NCBI GenBank assembly: GCA_016296345.1 | Contig: JAEDJL010000004.1 | Location: 3,664-67,663 of the forward strand | Length of the DNA: 64,000 nucleotides | Source: Bacteroidales bacterium | Lineage (GTDB): Bacteria > Bacteroidota > Bacteroidia > Bacteroidales > P3 | Direction of reading: 5' to 3' | In this document: piece after piece, positions 8,813-17,896 of the stretch | Numbering within the stretch: the first letter of the stretch is position 1 | Layout: the number at the start of each line of letters is the position of its first letter | Translations under genes and position numbers: made by a program | Notes under the pieces: model-generated | Database searches by the model: none | Told to the model about the DNA's origin: nothing | What the model saw: the letters and a program-made list of their open reading frames with translations, nothing else

Positions 8813-10984
8813 ATGAAAAGGATTTTTACAACTATCGTTGCAACAGTGTTTTTGGTGTGCAACGTTCTTGCCGACGAAGGTATGTGGTTACCTTTGCTAA
8901 TCGGTCAAAGACAGGCAGATATGCAACAAAACGGAATGAGAATAAGTGCTGACGACATTTACAGTGTCAATCATGCTTCTCTGAAAGATGCGGTTGTTTT
9001 GTTCGGAAGCGGTTGCACGGGAGAATTTGTGTCCGGCGAAGGTTTGCTTTTGACCAACCACCACTGCGGTTACAGCTATATCGTTTCGCACAGCACTGTC
9101 GAGGCAGACTATCTGACAAATGGTTTCTGGGCTTCGGACAGGCAGTCGGAGCTTCCTTGCAAGGGCTTGACTGTTACGCTTTTGGTCTATATGAAAGACG
9201 TAACCGACGAGGTGTTGAAAGGAGTTGAAAGCACTATGAGCGAACAAGAACGCGAGCAAGTGATTGAACGCAATATAGAGCAGGTGAAAAAAGAGGCTGT
9301 GAAGAACACTCACTACACTGCAACGATAAAGCCGTTTTACTATGGCAATCAATACTTTATGTATGTGAACGAAGTATTCAGAGATGTCCGCCTTGTGGGA
9401 GCGCCTCCGAGCAACATAGGCAAGTTTGGCGGCGACACCGACAACTGGATGTGGCCACGTCATACGGGAGATTTCTCTATGTTCAGAGTGTATGCAGGCA
9501 AGGACAACAAGCCTAATGATTACAGTCCGGACAATGTGCCATATACCCCTAAGAAACACTTGGCAATCAACCTCAAAGGAGTAAGTGAGGGAGACTTTAC
9601 CTTTGTTTTCGGATACCCGGGAACGACCAAGCAATTCCTTACGAGCGATGCCGTAAATTTTGTCCAAAATATGGAAGACCCTCTCAGAATTAAGATGAGG
9701 ACAATCCGCTTGGACGTCTATAACAGAGCGATGAACAACTCTGCCGCACAACGATTGAGATATGCTTCCAAGGTTGCATCGATTGCCAACGGTTGGAAGA
9801 AGTGGCAGGGAGAAGTGAAAGGTTTGCAACGACTTGGAGCAGTAGAGCAAAAGCAAGAAAGAGAAAAACAATTCGCCGTTTGGGCTGCTCAAACGCCCGA
9901 AAGACAAAAACAATACGGCGGATTGCTGCCCGAGTTTCAAAGGGTTTATGCTCAGTCGGAAGATGCTCGTCTTGCCTTCATTTACATCACCGAAGGTCTG
10001 CTCGCTTCCGACCTTTCGCAATATGCTTTCAGAGGAATTGAACTTGCACGTCTGTCAAACGATGCTGCCAACAGCGACGAAGAACTATCGAAAACTGCAA
10101 ACAATCTCTACAACTCTCTTTGCAAGCTGTTTGCCAACGACTACGACAACCACAAGCAGGTAGATAAAGAGATTTTCGCAAAAACAATGTCGGTATTTTA
10201 CGAAGACTTTGGCAAACAGCACTACCCTTGGATTGGAGACATGATTGCAAAGTCGAAGTTCAAAGACAACCCCGAGGCTTTCTTTGCAGACATATACGAG
10301 AAATCTATATTTGCAAACGACAAGAGTGCCAAAAAGATTTTCGAGAAATACAACCGCAAGAATGCAAAGAAGATAATGGCAGACCCTGTGGTGGCAATCA
10401 TTGACGGCATTACGAAAGACCATTCGGAAAATCATGCAGCTCTTGTGGAACAGGCTGCAGAGAAAACCGACAGTCTTTATCGCCATTATGTTGCCGGTAT
10501 TATGGAGATGAACCCTCAAAAAGACTTCTTCCCGGATGCAAACCTCACATTGAGAGTTACCTACGGCAAAGTAAAGTCTTTTGAACCAATGGACGGCGTT
10601 GTCTATAAGCCATACACCACCATAGAGGGCATAATGGAGAAAGAAAATCCGCAAATCTATGACTATGTGGTGGAAAAGAAGTTGAAAGAACTTTACAACA
10701 AAAAAGACTACGGCATTTATGCGAACAAAAACGGAGAGTTGCCCGTTGCATTCATTGCAAGCAACCACACAACAGGAGGCAATTCGGGCAGTCCCGTACT
10801 CGATGCCGACGGTAACCTTGTGGGTATCAACTTCGACCGCAACTGGGAGGGAACAATGAGCGATATAATGTACGACCCTTCTCGTTGCAGGAATATTTCG
10901 TTAGACATTCGTTACTGTCTGTTCATCATCGACAAGTTTGCAGGAGCAAAACACTTAGTGGAAGAAATGACAATCTTGAAATAA
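8813..10984 (+). CDS. S46 family dipeptidyl-peptidase, DPP11-like (Asp/Glu-specific)
   Basis: This 723-residue protein has a signal peptide (to about residue 20, VLADEGMW) and a chymotrypsin-fold S46 domain. The catalytic His is in TNHHCGY (His83 or His84) and the catalytic Ser658 is in GGNSGSPV. Arg676 lies 18 residues after Ser658. In Porphyromonas gingivalis enzymes this position is Arg in DPP11, which takes Asp or Glu at P1, and Gly in DPP7, which takes hydrophobic residues. I therefore infer acidic specificity. The enzyme would release dipeptides in the periplasm for uptake, working with the C25 peptidase. Confidence 0.9.
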   Translation: MKRIFTTIVATVFLVCNVLADEGMWLPLLIGQRQADMQQNGMRISADDIYSVNHASLKDAVVLFGSGCTGEFVSGEGLLLTNHHCGYSYIVSHSTVEADYLTNGFWASDRQSELPCKGLTVTLLVYMKDVTDEVLKGVESTMSEQEREQVIERNIEQVKKEAVKNTHYTATIKPFYYGNQYFMYVNEVFRDVRLVGAPPSNIGKFGGDTDNWMWPRHTGDFSMFRVYAGKDNKPNDYSPDNVPYTPKKHLAINLKGVSEGDFTFVFGYPGTTKQFLTSDAVNFVQNMEDPLRIKMRTIRLDVYNRAMNNSAAQRLRYASKVASIANGWKKWQGEVKGLQRLGAVEQKQEREKQFAVWAAQTPERQKQYGGLLPEFQRVYAQSEDARLAFIYITEGLLASDLSQYAFRGIELARLSNDAANSDEELSKTANNLYNSLCKLFANDYDNHKQVDKEIFAKTMSVFYEDFGKQHYPWIGDMIAKSKFKDNPEAFFADIYEKSIFANDKSAKKIFEKYNRKNAKKIMADPVVAIIDGITKDHSENHAALVEQAAEKTDSLYRHYVAGIMEMNPQKDFFPDANLTLRVTYGKVKSFEPMDGVVYKPYTTIEGIMEKENPQIYDYVVEKKLKELYNKKDYGIYANKNGELPVAFIASNHTTGGNSGSPVLDADGNLVGINFDRNWEGTMSDIMYDPSRCRNISLDIRYCLFIIDKFAGAKHLVEEMTILK

Positions 10985-11000
10985 ACATAACAACAAGCAA

Positions 11001-13466
11001 ATGAAAATATCATATAACTGGCTGAAAGAGTATTTGGATATAGAAATATCAGCCGAAAAAGTAGCAGAATTATTGACTTTCGGTGGTTTGGAAGTCGAAG
11101 ATGTAGAAACGGTTGAAACAATCAAGGGTGGATTGAAGAATTATGTCGTTGGCAAGGTGCTGACCTGCGAAATGCACCCCAATTCCGACCACCTTCACAT
11201 AACAACCGTCGATGTGGGAACAGCCGAACCTCTGCACATTGTGTGCGGAGCGCCCAACGTTGCGGCAGGTCAAAAGGTTGTGGTTGCAAAAATCGGAGCA
11301 AAGGTTTATACTTCGGACGATGAGTGCTTCGAGATAAAGCGTTCAAAGCTCAGAGGCGAATTGAGCGAGGGCATGATTTGCTCCGAAAAAGAGCTTTGCC
11401 TTAGCGAGAACAACGACGGTATAATGGTGTTGGACGAAAGTGCTGTTGCAGGCACTCCTGCCAAAGAGTTTTTCGGCATAAAGGAAGACTACATATTTGA
11501 AATCGGTCTTACGGCAAACCGTTCCGATGCCACATCTCACATAGGCGTGGCAAGAGACTTGGCAGCTTTGTTGAAAGCTCAGCTGAACGAGAACAAAAAC
11601 CTCAAAGTCCCTCAGGTAGATAGCTTTGCAACCGAAAGCAACGAAAATGACGACATAGAGATTAAAATAGATACCGACTTGTGCAAACGCTATTCGGCAG
11701 TTACGATAAGCGGAGTAAAGGTTGCAGACTCGCCTCAGTGGTTGGCTGACAGACTTCGAGTTATCGGCATACGCCCTATCAACAACATTGTCGATGTTAC
11801 AAATTATGTTCTAATGGAATGCGGACAGCCTTTGCACGCATTTGATTTGAGCCACATAGATGGCAGACGCATAGAGGTAAAGACCGTTGCCGAGGGAACA
11901 AAGTTTACAACCTTGGACGGAGTTGAACGAGAGCTTAACGGCAAAGAGGCAATGGTGTGCAACGCCGACAGACCTATGTGTATGGGAGGCATTTACGGAG
12001 GAGCCGACTCGGGAGTGAGCAACACGACAACCGACATTCTTATCGAGAGTGCTTACTTTGACCCTGTTGTGATAAGAAAGGCTGCAAAATATCACACTCT
12101 CAAAACAGATGCTTCGTTCAGATATGAGCGTGGAGCAGACCCTAACATCACTGTATATGCACTAAAAAGAGCTGCGATGTTGATTAAAGAACTTGCAGGC
12201 GGCACTATATCTTCTCAAATCAAGGACGTATATCCCGAAACAATCGCTCCTGTGAGAATACAGCTCGATTATGCGGCAATGGACCGCCTCGTTGGAAAAC
12301 AAATCGACAGAGTGTTGGTGCAAAACATCTTGAACTACCTCAACATAGAGACAACAGACTGCACCGAAGAGGGATTGGTTGCCATTGTTCCGACAAACAA
12401 GGTAGATGTTACCCGTCCTTGCGACTTGATTGAGGAAATCCTCCGCATTTACGGCTACAACAATGTGGAGATTTCGGACACTGTCAAGAGCTGCATCTCA
12501 CAAAGTCCCAAGCCCGACCCCGAACAGGTACAGAACTTGGTGTCGGACTATTTGGCATCGAACGGTTTTAACGAGGCAATGAACAATTCTCTCACCAAGG
12601 TGGCATACTATGAGAACAACAGCGACTTTCCTCAGGAAGAATCGGTCATGGTGTTGAACGCTTTGAGCAAGGACTTGGGTCAAATGAGACAAACACTGCT
12701 CTACGGATTGTTAGAAACAATCGGATACAACATCAACCGTCAGACTTCCGACCTTCGCTTGTTTGAATTTGGCAACTACTACAAGAAAAATATCGAAAAC
12801 TTCGAGAGCGACAACATAACAAAACGCTACAATCAAAACAAGCGTCTGTCGATGGTTACAACTGGCAAGAGCATCGAGACTTGGCAGGCAAAAAGAGTGG
12901 CAACAGATTTCTACTACTTGAAAAACATCTTCTCGAACATTCTTTCGCTCCTTCGTATCGACACTTCGAGACTTGTGAGCGAACAGATAAGCAACGGATT
13001 TTATCAATACGCATTGTCATTCAAAAACAAGGAGAACAAAAAGACCGTTTCCACCATAGGAATGCTCAAACCTGCGGTATGCAAGAAGTTCGGCATCAAA
13101 CAAGAGGTATTCTTTGCCGATGTAGATTGGGATTTAATCATGAGAATGCTTCCTTCAAAGAGCGTAAGATATGAAGAGATTTCAAAGTTTCCCGAGGTGA
13201 GAAGAGACTTGGCGTTGGTTTTGGACAAGGAGATAACCTTTGCTCAAATCGAACAGATTGCAATGCAAACCGAAAAGAAGTTGTTGAAGTCGGTGTCTTT
13301 GTTTGACGTGTATCAAAGCGACAAACTGCCCGAAGGAAAGAAACAATATGCTATTGCTCTTACCTTGCAGGACAAAGAGAAGACCCTTACCGACAAACAA
13401 ATCGATGCCATAGTTCAAAAACTCCTCAAAGCCTTTGAACAAAAGGCAGGAGCAACATTGCGATAG
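11001..13466 (+). CDS. pheT: Phenylalanine-tRNA ligase beta subunit
   Basis: This 821-residue protein has the full bacterial PheT order. An N-terminal tRNA-binding EMAP-like domain (about 40-150, VGKVLTCEMHPNSDHLHITTVDVG) is followed by the B3/B4 editing domain and the B5 domain. The catalytic-like core and a C-terminal FDX-ACB anticodon-binding domain (FPEVRRDLALVLD, LFDVYQSDKLPEGKKQYAIALTLQ) complete it. It forms the alpha2-beta2 enzyme with PheS, whose gene is 41 kb away at 54303. It starts 16 bases after the S46 peptidase gene. Confidence 0.97.
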   Translation: MKISYNWLKEYLDIEISAEKVAELLTFGGLEVEDVETVETIKGGLKNYVVGKVLTCEMHPNSDHLHITTVDVGTAEPLHIVCGAPNVAAGQKVVVAKIGAKVYTSDDECFEIKRSKLRGELSEGMICSEKELCLSENNDGIMVLDESAVAGTPAKEFFGIKEDYIFEIGLTANRSDATSHIGVARDLAALLKAQLNENKNLKVPQVDSFATESNENDDIEIKIDTDLCKRYSAVTISGVKVADSPQWLADRLRVIGIRPINNIVDVTNYVLMECGQPLHAFDLSHIDGRRIEVKTVAEGTKFTTLDGVERELNGKEAMVCNADRPMCMGGIYGGADSGVSNTTTDILIESAYFDPVVIRKAAKYHTLKTDASFRYERGADPNITVYALKRAAMLIKELAGGTISSQIKDVYPETIAPVRIQLDYAAMDRLVGKQIDRVLVQNILNYLNIETTDCTEEGLVAIVPTNKVDVTRPCDLIEEILRIYGYNNVEISDTVKSCISQSPKPDPEQVQNLVSDYLASNGFNEAMNNSLTKVAYYENNSDFPQEESVMVLNALSKDLGQMRQTLLYGLLETIGYNINRQTSDLRLFEFGNYYKKNIENFESDNITKRYNQNKRLSMVTTGKSIETWQAKRVATDFYYLKNIFSNILSLLRIDTSRLVSEQISNGFYQYALSFKNKENKKTVSTIGMLKPAVCKKFGIKQEVFFADVDWDLIMRMLPSKSVRYEEISKFPEVRRDLALVLDKEITFAQIEQIAMQTEKKLLKSVSLFDVYQSDKLPEGKKQYAIALTLQDKEKTLTDKQIDAIVQKLLKAFEQKAGATLR

Positions 13467-13469
13467 GTC

Positions 13470-13886
13470 ATGAAATCGTTAGTAAACTACGACATCAAGA
13501 TTTTAATAGCACTATTGGAGTCATTGAAGTGCAACAAAAAGTTTTTCAAGTTTCTTTTGGAAAACGGCTATCCCGAACTTGCTGCATGGAGCAATGCTGT
13601 TTTGGGAGACGAGGCTGCACTTCACTGGCTCTTTGACAACGGTTACGGAGAACTCGGCGTGCTTAGCAATGCCATTGACGGCGAAAAGAAAGCCGTGCAG
13701 TGGGTCATGCTCAGCCAAGATGAGTTTATGATAAATTTTTCTGCCGCATGCAGAAAAGAACCCGACGGAATGAAATGGTTGGAAGAGAAAGAACTCGAAA
13801 TATTCATTCAGATGGTTTATCGCATACGGGTGATATTGGAATTACAAATCAAAGATCAATTATTTTGGTACAGATGGAAAGGCTGA
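13470..13886 (+). CDS. Unknown protein downstream of pheT
   Basis: This 138-residue soluble protein has no family that I recognise. It contains two related segments, KFLLENGYPELAAWSNAVLGDEAA (about 27-50) and HWLFDNGYGELGVLSNAIDGEKKA (about 52-75), spaced 25 residues apart. That suggests a short helical repeat resembling ankyrin-type units. It follows pheT by 3 bases and overlaps the next membrane protein gene by 13 bases, so the three are probably one transcript. No catalytic motif or signal peptide is visible. Confidence 0.7.
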   Translation: MKSLVNYDIKILIALLESLKCNKKFFKFLLENGYPELAAWSNAVLGDEAALHWLFDNGYGELGVLSNAIDGEKKAVQWVMLSQDEFMINFSAACRKEPDGMKWLEEKELEIFIQMVYRIRVILELQIKDQLFWYRWKG

Positions 13887-14968
13887 ATTTCAAATCTTAT
13901 TTCAAGCACTACGGCAAACGCATTGCCAACAACACTCTTTTGTTTGTCCTTTCGTACTTATTGGTGTTCTATGCAGTGCAGGCTGTTACCGTATTCGGTG
14001 CTTTCACTCACGGAGTGTCGGTAAAGATTTACACTTCCTGCATAGACTTCGACTCTCTCAACACTGCCGCCTCGCAAGACGTGTGGGCATCTGCCGACAA
14101 TGTCATTTCGGTTTTCGGAATGCCGATAATGGCAGTCGTTTTGCTTGCAACCATTGCGACCTTGCTGCTTTCCAAGTGGAAGAGCCGACACATACAAATC
14201 AACCGTTTCTTGTGGTGGATTGTCATCTGCTCCTATGTGAGAATTGGAAGTAACTTTATCAGTGGTCATCTGTTCCATTTGTGGAACATCAACTTGGTTA
14301 CGGACTTTTTGGGCATCACTTACCCTTCGCAGGCAGGACGATATTTGTTTTTGGCATTTGTTGTCATCTTGCTCATTGTGGGAGTTTATTCTTCTGCATC
14401 GCTGACCAAGCACATCACCAACCCCTTTGGCGGCAGGATTAAGGAAGAGATAACCTCCAACATTCTCATTCCGGGCATTCTCGGCTGCATTGTACTCAAC
14501 CTATTCTTCATTCCCTACAAACCATTGTTCTCCTACACCGAGGTTTTCTGCACCGGAATACTTTTAGTCGGCGTAATATCGGTTTTCTTCATCGTTCCGA
14601 AGCGTTACAGCTTTGTTGAAGAGAGCGACAAAGCAATGAATGACGACCCGAGAGTAAATCCTGTTATTTTGACAGTTGTGCTTGCAATGATAGTTGTTAT
14701 CAAGATTGTGTTGGACAACGGTCTTTTGTTGCAGACTTCCCCATACAGGAACTACTTTCTTGAAAATATGCTCTTGGTTGTCGGCATCAGTATTCTTGTG
14801 GGCTTTGCTGCCTATTTGGTATTTTATTGGAGAAGACGCAAAAAGCAAGAAGCCATACAGATAGAAAAGATGGTTGAAGAGTTTGAACCACTCAAACACA
14901 TCATTCCCGACGAACAATGGGGCGTAAAGAAATATGACGTTTCCAAATACAAAGACGACCAAGACTAA
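13874..14968 (+). CDS. Polytopic membrane protein of unknown function
   Basis: I chose the ATG at 13874 (MERLNFKSYFKHYG), giving 364 residues. An earlier in-frame ATG at 13748 would add a hydrophilic stretch lying wholly over the preceding gene. About eight membrane helices are visible, starting with TLLFVLSYLLVFYAVQAVTV and ending with MLLVVGISILVGFAAYLVFYW. A charged cytoplasmic tail of about 45 residues follows. The N-terminal region with four helices resembles DUF2975-type proteins, but I am not sure. Overlap with the upstream gene suggests coupling. Confidence 0.75.
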   Translation: MERLNFKSYFKHYGKRIANNTLLFVLSYLLVFYAVQAVTVFGAFTHGVSVKIYTSCIDFDSLNTAASQDVWASADNVISVFGMPIMAVVLLATIATLLLSKWKSRHIQINRFLWWIVICSYVRIGSNFISGHLFHLWNINLVTDFLGITYPSQAGRYLFLAFVVILLIVGVYSSASLTKHITNPFGGRIKEEITSNILIPGILGCIVLNLFFIPYKPLFSYTEVFCTGILLVGVISVFFIVPKRYSFVEESDKAMNDDPRVNPVILTVVLAMIVVIKIVLDNGLLLQTSPYRNYFLENMLLVVGISILVGFAAYLVFYWRRRKKQEAIQIEKMVEEFEPLKHIIPDEQWGVKKYDVSKYKDDQD

Positions 14969-15059
14969 AAGCTGTCGCAACCGCAGTTGGTGCAGTAAAT
15001 TGAAATAGCAAAACTTCAAATTGCTCTTTGCATTCTATGAATTTAACAAAGCCCCTATC

Positions 15060-15830
15060 ATGAAAAATTGGAGTAGAGAAGAGACAATAATAGCGTTTAA
15101 TGTCTATTGCAAGATACCTTTCAAAGATAGCAGCAAAACACACCCTTTGGTAGTCAAATATGCAGAGCTTCTTGGACGCTCTCCGAGTGCTTTAAATATG
15201 AAGATTGGCAACATAGGACGCTTAGACCCCGATTTGAAAGCTCAGGGCATCAAAGGATTGGTTCATGGTGCAAAGTTAGAAGAAGAGGTCTGGCAAGAGT
15301 TTTATGATAATCCCGAACAGCTGGCTTTTGAAAGCGAAAGACTAATCGCACAGCTCTCTCAAAAGAGCATAGAAGAGAACTTAAATATTGAAATTGACAA
15401 CTTGCCCCAAGGATTGGAGAAAGAGGCTATTGTTAAACAAAGAGTTAATCAGTCATTTTTTCGTTCTGCTGTAATGAGTTCTTACAATTATCGTTGTTGT
15501 ATCTCGGGAATTACAGTTCCTTCTTTGTTGGAGGCTTGCCATATTGTTGGTTGGAGCGAAGACAAGCTCAATAGAACCAATCCAAAGAACGGTCTGTGCA
15601 TGAATGCTTTCTTTCACAAGGCATACGACAAGCATTTGTTGGGAATAAGTCCAGATTTAAAGATTGTCATATCAGAGAAGTTACAAGTTGCCTCGTCCGA
15701 ACAATCTTTTGCAAGCTACATTCGCAGCATAAATGGCAAGAGTATATTGCTGCCCGACAAGTTTTTGCCCCAACGAGAGCTGTTAGCATTGCAGTATGAC
15801 AAGTTCTCAAAGCACCAATATGACAAATAA
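15060..15830 (+). CDS. HNH endonuclease domain protein (restriction-like)
   Basis: The protein has 256 residues from the ATG at 15060 (MKNWSREETIIAFNVYCKIPF); an ATG at 15021 is less likely. The C-terminal domain is of the HNH_2 type: SYNYRCCISGI, then ACHIVGW with His161, NPKNGLC with Asn177, and FFHKAYDKHLLGI with His186. The N-terminal half (SREETIIAF..YCKIPF, SPSALNMKIGN) is the helical domain often attached to these nucleases. No methyltransferase or partner gene is adjacent. It may be a solo defence nuclease; substrate unknown. Confidence 0.85.
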   Translation: MKNWSREETIIAFNVYCKIPFKDSSKTHPLVVKYAELLGRSPSALNMKIGNIGRLDPDLKAQGIKGLVHGAKLEEEVWQEFYDNPEQLAFESERLIAQLSQKSIEENLNIEIDNLPQGLEKEAIVKQRVNQSFFRSAVMSSYNYRCCISGITVPSLLEACHIVGWSEDKLNRTNPKNGLCMNAFFHKAYDKHLLGISPDLKIVISEKLQVASSEQSFASYIRSINGKSILLPDKFLPQRELLALQYDKFSKHQYDK

Positions 15831-15913
15831 TCTTTTGTTAAACTTGCTATTTTTGTTGTATAGGTAGGACTAAATTCAAGCTCTGCCCAACCTTGTCTGT
15901 TCTTTGTAGCAAA

Positions 15914-16429
15914 TCAGTCTTTGGAGTTGCGGAAGAAGAGGGTGTCGCACAGGAGTATCAGAAGTATGGTTACCACCGAACTCAATCCTGCTCTCAAAAG
16001 GACTTGCAATATCTCCGACCAACGGAAGGTTTCTATCATTATCAGGGCAAAGATGTGGACAAATGTCAATACAGAGACGTAGGCAACGTATGGCATAAAG
16101 CCCATTGTTTCGCTTGAAGGAAGGTCAAAAGAAGAGAGTTGCTTGTCGGCATTGACCGACGAAAGAAACAGCGGTCTCAAAAAGCCTGTGAAGGTGCTGA
16201 CTGCCGTATGGAAGCCCACCTGTCCTGCAAATATATCGACGCAAAAGCCCATGAGGAACGAGAGTATCAAGACCAACCACTTCGGGGTCTTTATCGGCAA
16301 AAGCAATATGAACCATATATATAGCATAGGCTCGACATAGCCCAAGAAATTGATGTTGTCCAACACCAAGACTTGCGTAAACAACAATACCACGAACTGA
16401 ACTATTCCCCAAATTATGCTTCTACTCAT
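15914..16429 (-). CDS. mreD: Rod shape-determining protein MreD
   Basis: This 171-residue membrane protein has about five helices and MreD-like features (LVLILSFLMGFCVDIFAGQVGFHTAVSTFTGF). It starts within the last 8 bases of mreC, which supports the assignment. MreD joins the elongasome at the inner membrane with MreC and MreB. The operon ends here. mreB, mrdA and rodA, often adjacent, are not in this window. Confidence 0.88.
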   Translation of the reverse strand: MSRSIIWGIVQFVVLLFTQVLVLDNINFLGYVEPMLYIWFILLLPIKTPKWLVLILSFLMGFCVDIFAGQVGFHTAVSTFTGFLRPLFLSSVNADKQLSSFDLPSSETMGFMPYVAYVSVLTFVHIFALIMIETFRWSEILQVLLRAGLSSVVTILLILLCDTLFFRNSKD

Positions 16430-17252
16430 TTTTTACTCCTTTCTCCAATCGTTCTTGTTCCATTCTGAAAAAGTTCTTGACCACATAGACATAGCCGAGT
16501 TTGTTGTAGTCGGTCGAGAAACGCACTTCCACATTGTAGAAGCCTGTTCCCTTGTCTTTGGAGAACTTTTTGATGTATCCGACTTCTATTCCTTCGGGGA
16601 AGTTTCGAGAAAATCCGCTTGTAATGATAGTATCGCCGACTTTGAGCGGGATTGAGGACGGTATGTCGATAACTTGTCCTCTTGCATAGTTGTCTCCGTC
16701 CCACACCAAGGTGCCTGCAACCTGTGTTCTCTTGTTCTTGACTGCTATTTTGCTGTCTTGGTGCAAGACCGTCATGACCATGGCAAAGTTTTCCGTCGCT
16801 TCGGTAACAATTCCCACCACTCCGTTTGGTGCAATGACGCTCATATCTTTTTCTATGCCGCTCGAGTGTCCTTTGTTTATCATGAAATAGTTGTTTCTCT
16901 TGTTGAGCGACTTGGATATTACCTTGGCTTCTACAAAGGAGAATTGTTGTTTGTAGATTGTGTCGTCTTTTACCATCACTCTGTCGGTATATTTGACGTA
17001 CGAACTCTCGATTTGCTCTCTCAACTTGGCATTCTCTTCGACCAAGGCTTCGTTTACCGATGCCAAAGAGAAATATCGGGCGACCTTGTCGCACTGCTCG
17101 TAGATGCTTCCCGACACATTGTTTGCAAAATTGGTTATCAGCGAGCCTTGATAAAACGAGTTGCACGATATGAAATAAATTGCCACCGCTTCCAATATAA
17201 GGAAGAGGAAAACATAGTAGTATCTCTGCAAAAAGCGTATAAGATTGTTCAT
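16422..17252 (-). CDS. mreC: Rod shape-determining protein MreC
   Basis: The protein has 276 residues from ATG 17252 (MNNLIRFLQRYYYVFLFLILEAVA), which puts the membrane anchor at residues 14-32. A start at 17276 would add eight residues. A short coiled coil (ASVNEALVEENAKLREQIE) precedes the two beta domains with NNYFMINKGHSSGI, VVGIVTEAT and DTIITSGFSRNFPEGIEVGYI, all typical of MreC. It organises peptidoglycan elongation in the periplasm. A -7 element TAATTTTG on the minus strand (17280-17273) lies just upstream, back to back with the lipoprotein promoter at 17291-17321. Confidence 0.93.
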   Translation of the reverse strand: MNNLIRFLQRYYYVFLFLILEAVAIYFISCNSFYQGSLITNFANNVSGSIYEQCDKVARYFSLASVNEALVEENAKLREQIESSYVKYTDRVMVKDDTIYKQQFSFVEAKVISKSLNKRNNYFMINKGHSSGIEKDMSVIAPNGVVGIVTEATENFAMVMTVLHQDSKIAVKNKRTQVAGTLVWDGDNYARGQVIDIPSSIPLKVGDTIITSGFSRNFPEGIEVGYIKKFSKDKGTGFYNVEVRFSTDYNKLGYVYVVKNFFRMEQERLEKGVKNE

Positions 17253-17290
17253 AGCATCTGTAAAAATCGACTGCAAAATTAGGAAGAAAT

Positions 17291-17321
17291 TTTGTGATTA
17301 GAAGAAAAAAGAGTATTTTTG
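17291..17321 (+). promoter_or_regulatory. Promoter of the paired lipoprotein genes
   Basis: TTTG at 17291-17294 and TATTTTTG at 17314-17321 with 19 bases between them fit the Bacteroidetes -33/-7 consensus. The predicted start lies about 25 bases before the ATG at 17352. Confidence 0.65.
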
Positions 17322-17351
17322 CAGCTCAAAACCATAAAAACAGACGTGAAT

Positions 17352-17879
17352 ATGAGAAAATTTATGTTAGCTTTGGTATGTATGATTGTACCATTTGCAT
17401 TTTGGAGTTGTGAAGAGGTAGAAGAACTTGTGGGTTCTATCGACATGACATTGGGCGAACAACAAATCGCAATCCCTGCCGCTGTGTTTGCAAACATAGA
17501 CGGAACAACCACCGTTGCCGGAACAAACGTACAAGAGAGCGTTGCAATTTCGTTCAAAGGCTCTGCAACAGGCTCTTACACCCTCGGATTGGGCAAAACT
17601 CTCCTTGAAGCCGTGGGAAACGTTACAAACATAACCAATATGGAGAACACATTGGTCTATGTCCCTACTTCGGGAATTAAAGAAGACGGAATGACGGCAA
17701 TTTACGGAGAATTGACCATAACAAAGTACTCTGCCAACAAGGTAGAAGGCGAATTCACCGGATACGGATTGAAGACAAGCGTATTGAACGGAGACTTCGA
17801 TTTGAACAACTTACAAGACCAGTTGAAGGAATTCAGCGGACACTTTGAGGCAGTGGGCGGAACAATTCCAGAGCTCTAA
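17352..17879 (+). CDS. Lipoprotein, first of a paralogous pair
   Basis: The protein has 175 residues from ATG 17352 (MRKFMLALVCMIVPFAFWSCEE). The lipobox is FWSC, with the lipidated Cys at about residue 20. I preferred this start to 17319 because it puts the signal peptide at the N-terminus. The mature part is beta-rich (SIDMTLGEQQIAIP, TTTVAGTNVQESVAISFKGS). The same layout recurs in the next gene (DLTIGTSTYHMP, TTSVVGTNVAQTINIDFKGN, and a shared FSGHF/FSGQF end). I do not recognise a named function. Confidence 0.8.
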   Translation: MRKFMLALVCMIVPFAFWSCEEVEELVGSIDMTLGEQQIAIPAAVFANIDGTTTVAGTNVQESVAISFKGSATGSYTLGLGKTLLEAVGNVTNITNMENTLVYVPTSGIKEDGMTAIYGELTITKYSANKVEGEFTGYGLKTSVLNGDFDLNNLQDQLKEFSGHFEAVGGTIPEL

Positions 17880-17896
17880 ATTTTGATTGACCGGAG

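Noticed and set aside
7858..8952. Plus-strand open frame of 364 codons antisense to the ECF sigma gene
   Set aside because: It spans an intergenic region and a clear sigma factor on the other strand; the translation is not protein-like.
8897..10021. Minus-strand open frame within the S46 peptidase gene
   Set aside because: The plus strand carries the catalytic His and Ser motifs in the expected order; the antisense product shows no features.
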